From Chamaea fasciata (Eukaryota; Chordata; Aves; Passeriformes; Sylviidae): a stretch of 64,000 nucleotides of DNA. The position numbers were made by a program, and so were the translations under genes. The notes under the pieces were generated by a model, which saw nothing but the letters and a program-made list of their open reading frames with translations, ran no database searches and was not told the DNA's origin. Below are positions 1 through 10,425 of this stretch, in pieces (within the stretch, counting starts at the first letter, position 1; each line of letters opens with the position of its first letter). The DNA is taken from assembly GCA_029207755.1 (NCBI GenBank), contig JARCOQ010000096.1, forward strand, positions 186,001 through 250,000, read 5' to 3'.

Positions 1-535
1 ACACCAGCAATTTGACCCCCTGGCTGGTGCACTGTGCTGTCTGAGAAAGCCACGAAAGCCCAGAGCATGTGGGAGGCTACAATTTGTGTTTATCATTCAT
101 ATTTTATGGGTAAAAACTTGGATTTTCAGTTGTGGAAGCAATAGCAAGTGGTAGCTGGGAAGCTGTCAGAATCACTGAAGTGTTTAGCAGTGTTATTCCA
201 GTGACTGTGCTGGAGACTATCTGTGGAATCCGAAGCCATAAAACATGACTGAAGTCAGGTCCCTTGCTTATCTGTTTAAAATGGTCGAATTCTCTCTCTG
301 GAGACAAGTATGTAGGAAGAAGTAAAAAAGAAAAAGGTATCTGAAGACTGAAAAGATATCTATTTTCCAATACTTCGCTTATTTAGCATTTAATGTCAAA
401 ATATAAAAGATATAATGATAGAGAATTGGTTTGGAAAAGCTCAACAAGTCACCAGGACCATCCCTCTCCTGTGAGGTGCTATCAGCTGCCTGTCTAGGCA
501 GTGGGCTCCACAATTTACCTCTCTCAGCTATTGCA

Positions 536-611
536 GAGATTTTGGTCATGTCCCATCCCAGCCTGGCTGCAGCATTGAATGTTCCGCTGCTGTTTATTGG
601 GATATTGTGGA
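536..611 (+). repeat. 76-bp direct repeat inside the palindrome arm, copy A
   Basis: It aligns without gaps to 1044-1119, with about 12 mismatches in 76 bases (about 84% identity). Both copies share a CTGGCTGCAGCA core and end in GGGATATTGTGGA. The mirrored copy lies at 6775-6850. The copies are far more diverged from each other than the arms are, so the direct repeat predates the inverted duplication. Confidence 0.75.
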
Positions 612-1043
612 AAGATTGCGGGGAGAGAGAGAAGAGGTGGTGCTGAGTCTTGGCAGTCTTGACTTTGACATATTGCAGCTGTGTTAACATACAAAGAGTG
701 GGAACAGCCTTGCCCTCACAGCTGTGGGTGTCATAAAAGAGTGAGTGAGCTGGGGGCTGTGAGTTGGAGCGTGCTGGTCCTGCTGAGAGGAGGAAGGGAC
801 AGGAGGGAGTGCCAGGGACAGACAGGGTGAGGTGGCCGTGCTGGGGACAGGAAGGAGTGAGCTGGAATTGCAGAAGGAGGAGAGAAGGAGGAGAGAAAGA
901 GCTAGAGCTGTGTGCAGCTGCCCGCGGGACACTAAAGAGAAAAGGTATGAAAGCCCTCTAGATAACGAGGTGCTGATGCTTGAAGGCTTCTGGTGTTTCA
1001 CTGGGGCACTCTGAGTGTCGTGGCCGTCTGCACAACCACAGCA

Positions 1044-1119
1044 GAGCTTTAGGTGATGTCTGATCCCAGTCTGGCTGCAGCACTGAACGACCTGCTGCTG
1101 TTTGTTGGGATATTGTGGA
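1044..1119 (+). repeat. 76-bp direct repeat inside the palindrome arm, copy B
   Basis: This is the partner of 536-611 at a spacing of 508 bases, mirrored at 6267-6342 in the right arm. I do not recognise the family; it could be a fragment of an old repeat. Confidence 0.75.
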
Positions 1120-3047
1120 TGTGGAAAGCACCCACACCTCACCCCTCCTCCTCTCCGCAGTGTTTGCACCATCAACACCGCCGTGGCTTTTGCTCCTCTC
1201 CATCTTTCAGTTTATCTCAGCAGAGGAAGAATCCTCAGACTCACAGGAGCAGGGAGCTGTTATCTCCTCCTGCTCAGCCAGCCTGGTGTCCCTCACCCTG
1301 AAGGCTCTGGAGCTGAGCTGCACAGGCGCCCACACACTGCCTGTTAGCACAGCATTCCTGACAACTCGAGAATCTTAATGTTGATGCTCCCTAATCAAGT
1401 AAAATGGCTTCACTGTGTGAAATTCTCCCGCTGGAGCAATGCTGAATACTGAGTGGCCCCGTGGATTTATCGGGGATAATCTATTCCCAAGTGAGACTGT
1501 GGGTTACCCAGGCGTAGTGGAATATTTCCTTATAGAGGACATTGGAGGAGTTATACCTTGAATATAACTCGGAGCTGCAGTAAATCTGCAAAGCTCAATG
1601 TTACGAGGTTCTGGGTAAAAGTTTTCTTGGGGGGCAACACAAAAAGGATTGGTGGAGGATGGTGGTGTAAGGATGTCTTTGGAACCAGCAGGAACATAAA
1701 TGGAGGCATGGCTTGGACATGTAAACTGCTGTTAGGGAGTAGTAGTTGGGTAAATAGCATGGAACAGGGCAAGGAGCATTTAAGCATTACAGAAAATAAA
1801 ATGTTTGTATTAAAGCACGATGATTGTGTCAATAATCTCACCTAGTTTACTGTAGTCTAAAGTCTGTGAAGCACCAGAAGAGTTTAGGAGCCAGCTTTGG
1901 AGTCTGTATGGCACAGCAAGCTGTGTGCCTGGAAAGATTTAACTATCCTGAGAATGCCACAGGTGATGTAACCAGGCTTTGAGAAGTAGAAAGAATGAGG
2001 ATGTTGCATTATCTTCCTCTCAGAGGATTTGTTGTCTACCCTGCTCTAGCAATGCACTTCGCTGCTCCTTTATTTGACTGCATTGTCAGATATTAACAGA
2101 TTTTAACTTGTGAATTTCGTGGCTGGTGTCAAATGCACTCTTCTGAGGGGGGGGAGGGGGGGGAATCCAGGAGAGTGAATATTCTGTTTTACTTTATGCA
2201 AGAAAAAATGTATAGAAAGATGAGCAAGACTTAAGAATAAGAAAATATAATAGATGTACAGAATGGATGTATTTCATCCTGCTCTGCCAGCTCCCCAGTT
2301 CTGATTTGACTGTCAGCCTGTACATGAAAGTTTTTATAGTACCTTGGGGAGATGAATAGAGACAAAAACTCAGTAGCTGGGAAGAAACAGGATGAGAAAA
2401 TCCATTCTGGACCATGCTTTCAACAAATTCCTTCATTTAGGAGAAGGAAGAGTCTTGTTTATTAGCTAAAAAGGCCATATTTTGGCTAGCGTGCTCTCCA
2501 ATTCCTGCTATCTGTGACCTAAAGAATGTACATTAATATTATCTAAAGAGGCTGACCACTGATGAGCTGGAGGCTAATGAGTTAAGGGGTGAGGATTCTC
2601 CCTCTCTGCTTTTTTTGTTTTCTGTTTCTGATCTCCTCCACTCTTCTCTGAATATCTGGAAGGACTCTCCTCTTATAAAACCAAGAACCTCCTGCTACAC
2701 AAGTCTCATCAGATTCTTCAGGTGTCCCACACCAGATCTCCAGGACTGTAGTTTTGCATTAATCTACAAGCTGCCTTTCCTAAAAGGGCAGCAGCCTGCT
2801 AATTGCAAGATGTTCTCCTAAAATTTCCTGATCATTTCAAGCTTGTAAAAAGCTGTGTCTAAAATATTTATATATATATATATATATATGTATACAGAAC
2901 TGTTTTACACTAAGAGATGATCTCAAAATTTGCTCCACTTTTTTACTAGCAGATCTACTTGGGAAATTACCAAGAAGTCATGACCCTATAAATCTCAGGT
3001 TTTGGTCCCTGATGCAGTTTAATCTGTCGGTACAAACAATAGAAATA

Positions 3048-4346
3048 ACAGGTGATGCATTGGTCATGCCAGTCCTTGGAATGTTTGTAATTTTCAGGGA
3101 ATGTGCAAGAACTCCAGTAGCGTGTGGAGCAAAGCCAGTGGAGAGGAGGGATGGGAATAGCAAGCACTCAGAATCAAGGACACTGTGCTTTCTGAAGGTC
3201 ATTTGGTTTCTTCTCTCCCATTATTAAGTTTAATAATTAATACTCTTTAAGCTATTTCTGCTTTCTTTTTATATCTCTTGCTTAAACAGTGAGATTTAGG
3301 TCTTTGTTTAGGCTTTCTGAACACAAACCCACCATGTCTGATCTTCACAGCCCTTCTATTTTCCACCTGACTTTAATGCATTAGAACTTTTTTGCTCATT
3401 ATTCTGACCATGGAAGGAAGCATAGCAGCTTGAATTCATGCAGCCTGTCTTCTGGTTTTGTTGGAGGAAAAGAAGAGGGAAGATCCTCTACTATGGAGAG
3501 AAGAAGGTGTTTATGTGTTTTTATTCTCTGGAAATCCTATAAGTGAATTATTAGAAAGCCATATTTCCATTTATTTCAGTCCCCAGACTAAAATAATTCA
3601 GGCTTACTAAAATAAAAGAACACTGAAAAGTGTGCTGCCTCTATATGACTGTTAAAATGTGTAGACACAGTAACTCACGGATTTAGTATGCCTTTGACAG
3701 TGTTAAATCTGATAGAAAACAGCTTTTTCTGCCACATCTGCAGCATTTACTAAACTTCAGCCTCAATGGCAATGGATTATAAACCTGGATTTATTGAAAG
3801 TGAAGTGGGGCAGATCCTTGCCTTGACCTTACCAGTTGCTGTGGGATTGTTACTACACTTGGTCTAAATAATTGGGAATTTCCTCATCTGGAGCAGGCTG
3901 GCTGTGGCTGAGGGGGCAGAGCAGTGAGCCTGGAGCAGTAGAATCCTTATTGGGGCTCTCCCATGGCAGGAGCTGTGCAGGGATGCAGCTCTGAGAGGTG
4001 CAGTATTCCCAGGGCATTTCCGCGCTCCCGTCCTGGGTGGGAGGCAGGGGAAGTGCCTCGATGGCATGAAAAACACTCTGCTTCCCCGGGGGGGCAAAGA
4101 CACTCCCAGGATGTGCAGATAAAGCGCTGAAGGATGACACCTCTAAAGCTTTTTAAAACAGGGCTTTCATCCCTAAGTGCACATCTCAGCAGTCCAGCCA
4201 GTTTTATTACATGTTCAGATACAAAAAAACCCCAAAAAACCCAAAAACCACCCCAAACAAAAAGAAAACAAAAACCAACCAAACAAACCCTAAAACAAAC
4301 AAACAAACAAAAAATAGGGTATTGTCAACGTAACCACGACCAATAC
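3048..4346. other. Spacer (loop) of the palindrome
   Basis: About 1.3 kb separates the arms. It is AT-rich at the left, has a GC-richer patch at about 3860-4140, and ends in an A/C-rich low-complexity tract (4221-4317). Homology between the arms fades at 3047/4347; about ten more bases on each side look weakly similar and then stop. I see no gene. Confidence 0.85.
4221..4317 (+). repeat. A/C-rich low-complexity tract
   Basis: Runs of 3-7 A alternate with 1-4 C (AAAAAACCC and AAAC types). It sits at the inner edge of the right palindrome arm and is one of many similar tracts in the window. Confidence 0.8.
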
Positions 4347-7300
4347 TATTTCTATTGTTTGTACCAACAGATTAAACTGCATCAGGGACCAAAACCTGAG
4401 ATTTTTAGGGTCATGACTTCTTGGTAATTTCCCAAGTAGATCTGCTAGTAAAAAAGTGGAGCAAATTTTGAGATCATCTCTTAGTGTAAAACAGTTCTGT
4501 ATACATATATATATATAAATATTTTAGACACAGCTTTTTACAAGCTTGAAATGATCAGGAAATTTTAGGAGAACATCTTGCAATTAGCAGGCTGCTGCCC
4601 TTTTAGGAAAGGCAGCTTGTAGATTAATGCAAAACTACAGTCCTGGAGATCTGGTGTGGGACACCTGAAGAATCTCATGAGACTTGTGTAGCAGGAGGTT
4701 CTTGGTTTTATAAGAGGAGAGTCCTTCCAGATATTCAGAGAAGAGTGGAGGAGATCAGAAACAGAAAACAAAAAAAGCAAAGAGGGAGAATCCTCACCCC
4801 TTAACTCATTAGCCTCCAGCTCATCAGTGGTCAGCCTCTTTAGATAATATTAATGTACATTCTTTAGGTCACAGATAGCAGGAATTGGAGAGCACGCTAG
4901 CCAAAATATAGCCTTTTTAGCTAATAAACAAGACTCTTCCTTCTCCTAAATGAAGGAATTTGTTGAAAGCATGGTCCAGAATGGATTTTCTCATCCTGTT
5001 TCTTCCCAGTTACTGAGTTTTTGTCTCTATTCATCTCCCCAAGGTACTATAAAAACTTTCATGTACAGGCTGACAGTCAAATCAGAACTGGGGAGCTGGC
5101 AGAGCAGGATGAAATACATCCATTCTGTACATCTATTATATTTTCTTATTCTTAAGTCTTGCTCATCTTTCTATACATTTTTTCTTGCATAAAGTAAAAC
5201 AGAATATTCACTCTCCTGGATTCCCCCCCCTTCCCCCCCTCAGAAGAGTGCATTTGACACCAGCCACGAAATTCACAAGTTAAAATCTGTTAATATCTGA
5301 CAATGCAGTCAAATAAAGGAGCAGCGAAGTGCATTGCTAGAGCAGGGTGGACAACAAATCCTCTGAGAGGAAGATAATGCAACATCCTCATTCTTTCTAC
5401 TTCTCAAAGCCTGGTTACATCACTTGTGGCATTCTCAGGATAGTTAAATCTTTCCAGGCACACAGCTTGCTGTGCCATACAGACTCCAAAGCTGGCTCCT
5501 AAACTCTTCTGGTGCTTCACAGACTTTAGACTACAGTAAACTAGGTGAGATTATTGACACAATCATCGTGCTTTAATACAAACATTTTATTTTCTGTAAT
5601 GCTTAAATGCTCCTTGCCCTGTTCCATGCTATTTACCCAACTACTACTCCCTAACAGCAGTTTACATGTCCAAGCCATGCCTCCATTTATGTTCCTGCTG
5701 GTTCCAAAGACATCCTTACACCACCATCCTCCACCAATCCTTTTTGTGTTGCCCCCCAAGAAAAGTTTTACCCAGAACCTCGTAACATTGAGCTTTGCAG
5801 ATTTACTGCAGCTCCGAGATATATTCAAGGTATAACTCCTCCAATGTCCTCTATAAGGAAATATTCCACTACGCCTGGGTAACCCACAGTCTCACTTGGG
5901 AATAGATTATCCCCGATAAATCCACGGGGCCACTCAGTATTCAGCATTGCTCCAGCGGGAGAATTTCACACAGTGAAGCCATTTTACTTGATTAGGGAGC
6001 ATCAACATTAAGATTCTCGAGTTGTCAGGAATGCTGTGCTAACAGGCAGTGTGTGGGCGCCTGTGCAGCTCAGCTCCAGAGCCTTCAGGGTGAGGGACAC
6101 CAGGCTGGCTGAGCAGGAGGAGATAACAGCTCCCTGCTCCTGTGAGTCTGAGGATTCTTCCTCTGCTGAGATAAACTGAAAGATGGAGAGGAGCAAAAGC
6201 CACGGCGGTGTTGATGGTGCAAACACTGCGGAGAGGAGGAGGGGTGGGGTGTGGGTGCTTTCCACACCCACAATATCCCAACAAACAGCAGCAGGTCGTT
6301 CAGTGCTGCAGCCAGACTGGGATCAGACATCACCTAAAGCTCTGCTGTGGTTGTGCAGACGGCCACGACACTCAGAGTGCCCCAGTGAAACACCAGAAGG
6401 CTTCAAGCATCAGCACCTCGTTATCTAGAGGGCTTTCATACCTTTTCTCTTTAGTGTCCCGCGGGCAGCTGCACACAGCTCTAGCTCTTTCTCTCCTCCT
6501 TCTCTCCTCCTTCTGCAATTCCAGCTCACTCCTTCCTGTCCCCAGCACGGCCACCTCACCCTGTCTGTCCCTGGCACTCCCTCCTGTCCCTTCCTCCTCT
6601 CAGCAGGACCAGCACGCTCCAACTCACAGCCCCCAGCTCACTCACTCTTTTATGACACCCACAGCTGTGAGGGCAAGGCTGTTCCCACTCTTTGTATATT
6701 AACACAGCTGCAATATGTCAAAGTCAAGACTGCCAAGACTCAGCACCACCTCTTCTCTCTCTCCCCGCAAGCTTTCCACAATATCCCAATAAACAGCAGC
6801 GGAACATTCAATGCTGCAGCCAGGCTGGGATGGGACATTTCCAAAATCTCTGCAATAGCTGAGAGAGGTAAATTGTGGAGCCCACTGCCTAGACAGGCAG
6901 CTGATAGCACCTCACAGGAGAGGGATGGTCCCGGTGACTTGTTGAGCTTTTCCAAACCAATTCTCTATCATTATATCTTTTATATTTTGACATTAAATGC
7001 TAAATAAGCAAAGTATTGGAAAATAGATATCTTTTCAGTCTTCAGATACCTTTTTCTTTTTTACTTCTTCCTACATACTTGTCTCCAGAGAGAGAATTTG
7101 ACCATTTTAAACAGATAAGCAAGGGACCTGACTTCAGTCATGTTTTATGGCTTCGGATTCCACAGATAGTCTCCAGCACAGTCACTGGAATAACACTGCT
7201 AAACACTTCAGTGATTCTGACAGCTTCCCAGCCATCACTTGCTATTGCTTCCACAACTGAAAATCCAAGTTGTTACCCATAAAATATGAATGATAAACAC

Positions 7301-7385
7301 AAATTGTAGCCTCCCACATGCTCTGGGCTTTCGTGGCTTTCTCAGACAGCACAGTGCACCAGCCAGGGGGTCAAATTGCTGGTGT
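4347..7385 (-). repeat. Right arm of the long inverted repeat
   Basis: This is the reverse-complement partner of 1-3047. Differences are mostly single substitutions spread along the arm, plus a shorter TA tract near 4500-4520 and a C8-TT-C7 run at 5223-5239 where the left arm has G8-A-G8. Scattered substitutions are what an aged or gene-converted duplication shows; a sequencing fold-back would give nearly identical arms. Right of 7385 the sequence continues as GC-richer unique DNA that cannot be compared, because its partner would lie before base 1. Confidence 0.95.
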
Positions 7386-10253
7386 GCCATCCATCCCTGG
7401 ACAGCCAAAACTGGGCAGTGCTGGGCAGCACAGGGATGCTGTCCCGGGAAAAGAACCAAGGAGCAGGCAGAGAAAAAACCAGGAACAAAGAGACAAAGGC
7501 TCCCCATCAGCTCTTCCCTTTGCAGGGTGAGGATTGGCCTCACTGCTGGCGGCATTGGGGCTGGGGAGGGCCCAGAGATAACACAAAAAGGGATGCAGAA
7601 TTTTCTGGAATTCATGGGAAAACCGAGCTCACGGGAATGTTGCCGGATTCTCACCCTGATAACAATCTTACACGAGGCCAGCCTGTAATGAGCCCCACAA
7701 AGGTGTACCAAGCCCTGAGGGCTGGCCGGCAACTTCTCAGAAATGGCTTAATGATATTTTGCCAGATGGCTGATCAGATGTGCTTTGAGAAGCAGAAGGT
7801 TTTAACAAATGAGAAAATAACAAACAATACAAAACCAAAACAAGCTGTGTAAGGGAAGCCCCTTACACCTGGCTAAGACACCCCAAAAAGCACTGAGGGT
7901 CTTTGTGCTCATTCTTAAGTACTTAATGTTTTAGAAGGGCAGTAGAAAGTCGCTGCATTTCTGAGGAGCAGCTACATCGACCAACAGGTGCCTCACTCAG
8001 CCAACCACAGCTGGAAGGGCATGGAAGATTCTAGTTTGTCTCCCTTAAAAGTCTTGAGGTGAAACTGAAACCTTTTTCCTAATTTGGAAACATCCACTCG
8101 GGTGTGCGACATCATTCTACCTCATTGAGAGAGAAACCTGAAATATCGATTTCCAAATTTTAAATGGAAGAGAAACGGCCTCTTTTATATTAATAGGTAG
8201 CAAGCATAATGGATTATAAAATAATCCCTGATTTAATGCAAGACCTTTAAAAGGCAGAAAATTGGAATACAAGACATGTTTCAGACCTTTCCTAAAATTT
8301 CCAACAATTGATTAGTATTTTTTTAGTTTCAAGTTCAGACCATTCCTTGTTTTACTTCTGCTGAATCACAGAGTATTTCCCTTTCTTAACCACTTGATGA
8401 CATACTAGTCCTATAGACTTCCCCAAAAGACATCAGTGGCTTTCTTGAGTAGGAGAGCTGAGGGAGGTGGTGTGGCAGAAACTAAGGGTTTTAGTACAAA
8501 AATATTATGGAAACACACAGAATGTTTGTTTAGAATAAAATATTCCACACACACCAATCCCCCCAGAAATCTTAACACTTTTAGATACAAATGCAGCCTT
8601 GCAGATAGATTTTGTACCCGTTTCTGCAAGTACTTACACAGGCTCATTTGTATATATTTATAAATATATATATTTAACTGCAGCTGCAGTTGCACAGGTT
8701 ATGTGGAAGAAAAAAAAAAAAAAGAAAAGCAGATGCTGTTACTTGTACTGTGAAGAGAGCATATTTTAAATTAATTCTGCTCCAGGACACCTCTGTGAAG
8801 GAAAGGTGTAACATGAGGCAGTATCCTGAAGGATTTGTTGATGCTCTTGTTACCTGCCTGAGACATGAGAAGTTTATTGTTTATTTGGCTGCTGCTGGAA
8901 ATTTGGGCTCTGTGTGTCACTGAGGGCTGAGCTGATGCACCTAAGTGCCATTCCAGGGCACTGTTGCATAAAGGAGATCTATTCAGTGCTGGTTTGACCA
9001 CTGGTAACGAGGAAAATCAATAGGAATTCCAAAATGTGATTAAAGAATGTCTGTCCAGGAAAATGCATTGCTGTGCTCAAACTCAAAATTTTATCACCCT
9101 CTGGGTTAGTAGTGTAAGACTCCATCTTTGGCATTCAGTTGTTTTTTCATTTTCTCTCTTCTTGGTTTTTGTTTGTTTGTTTGTTTGTTTGGGTTTTTTT
9201 TTTTGTTGTTTTGGTTTGGGTTTTTTTTCTTTTTGTGGCTTTGCCAAAACTGCAGCACTTTCAAGGAGACCCAAATAACTCTGAACAAGACTCTAAACCC
9301 TGAAACAATGCATTGATACCAAGAGTTGCTACAGCAATATCCCAAATTTCTCCATTTCAGCATCCCTCATGCCATGCTTGAGCTCATTTAATACCTTCCA
9401 GCCCACTGTTTTGTTCATCAGTGATGTGCAGAACAGCAGAGCTGCAGAGTGGCATTAAAGAAGATGACTGCAACTGCTGTCACACTGAAATACCAGACCC
9501 AAGTCAGTAAAAACACAGAAATGCACCATTTGCTCCTGTATTCCAAATCACATTTATGGATCTCTACCCCCGCTATTATTCAACTAATCCAAAAATTAAA
9601 ATTTCCCTCCCCTATTCTATTTGCTGTTGGTAGGATTTAATATTATGATGATACCACAAGATGTAGAATAAAACACCTTTAAGCTTGCAAACATATTTCT
9701 GTAAAGCAAATTCTTTAATCTTTCCAAGGCTCCAGATGGCACCACCAATTTTTTTTTTTTTTTTAAGACTGAAGGGAAGCCACTGTACAAGTCTGCTAGT
9801 TTTTAACATCTTCTGTAGAACTGTTGGAAGAGCAAAAGCTTTCCTGACAGGAATAAAATACATATGAAGGAAGAGCAGAAATAAAAGGGAACAGTTCAGG
9901 AAGTTCAGATTCATTTGCTGGTTGAGGCTCCTTGTGCCAGGCACATTTATATGAATTGCATTCAGTTGTCATGGGCTTGTTACTGATTTCTCACCAATTT
10001 TTTTTTTCTCATAAATTTTATTGCCTCATATTTTATTTATTGTGCAAAGAATATATCTACAAATGAGAGTTGCTAAACTCCTATTAAAACCATTAAAGCT
10101 CAGAGACATCAAGAAATGCCTTTTATTTGTCAGAAAACACTTAACGAAATCCCAAAACTGGCGACTGCAAATGAAAATCTCAAATTTATGAATGTGACAT
10201 TTTTTTTTCCTAATAGGTAAATAAAGATTGATTTTGTTTCTTTAAACAATTTA
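7386..10253. other. Intergenic DNA right of the palindrome; no gene seen
   Basis: 7386-7860 is GC-richer than its surroundings, with overlapping ORFs on both strands that match nothing I know. 7860-10253 is AT-rich. It contains a TA-rich stretch (about 8650-8675), an A run (8709-8722) and a T/G-rich tract (9161-9237). I see no splice-bounded coding sequence. Confidence 0.6.
9161..9237 (+). repeat. T/G-rich low-complexity tract with GTTT repeats
   Basis: GTTT units are followed by long T runs split by GGG and GG. It is the reverse-complement form of the A/C-rich tracts elsewhere in the window. Confidence 0.8.
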
Positions 10254-10255
10254 GG

Positions 10256-10425
10256 GGGAAGGGAAGGGAAGGGAAGGGAAGGGAAGGGAAGGGAAGGGAA
10301 GGGAAGGGAAGGGAAGGGAAGGGAAGGGAAGGGAAGGGAAGGGAAGGGAAGGGAAGGGAAGGGAAGGGAAGGGAAGGGAAGGGAAGGGAAGGGAAGGGAA
10401 GGGAAGGGAAGGGAAGGGAAGGGAA
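10256..10425 (+). repeat. Perfect (GGGAA)34 tandem array
   Basis: There are 34 uninterrupted copies of GGGAA over 170 bp, preceded by two extra G and ending in GGAGC. The + strand is pure purine with regularly spaced G triplets, so it could form G-quadruplexes, and as a mirror-symmetric purine tract also triplex DNA. Perfect copies suggest recent expansion and a length that varies between individuals. The repetitive ORF on the opposite strand is a by-product of the repeat. Confidence 0.98.

Larger units (their letters stand above)
1..3047 (+). repeat. Left arm of a long inverted repeat (palindrome), cut by the window edge
   Basis: This arm is the reverse complement of 4347-7385: base 1 pairs with 7385 and base 3047 pairs with 4347. 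By eye I counted about 11 mismatches in roughly 700 outer bases and about 3 in a 550-base middle stretch, so the arms are roughly 99% identical. The net length difference is about 8 bases, explained by a longer TA run in this arm near 2865-2890. Homology is still intact at base 1, so the arm probably continues beyond the window. It has no recognisable gene; its short ORFs are mirrored in the other arm but match no protein I know. It also holds a G8-A-G8 run at 2147-2163. Confidence 0.95.

Noticed and set aside
684..1178. 164-codon ORF, mirrored at 6208-6702
   Set aside because: It is preserved in both arms only because the arms are nearly identical. It has low-complexity Ser/Leu composition and no recognisable domain.
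1..7385. Palindrome as a sequencing fold-back artefact
   Set aside because: A fold-back would give arms differing only by read error and usually no spacer. Here about 1% scattered substitutions and a 1.3 kb unique spacer favour a real duplication, though reads should confirm it.
1..7385. Palindrome as a DNA transposon with very long terminal inverted repeats
   Set aside because: No transposase-like ORF is in the spacer or arms, and the outer ends are not both visible, so target duplications cannot be tested.
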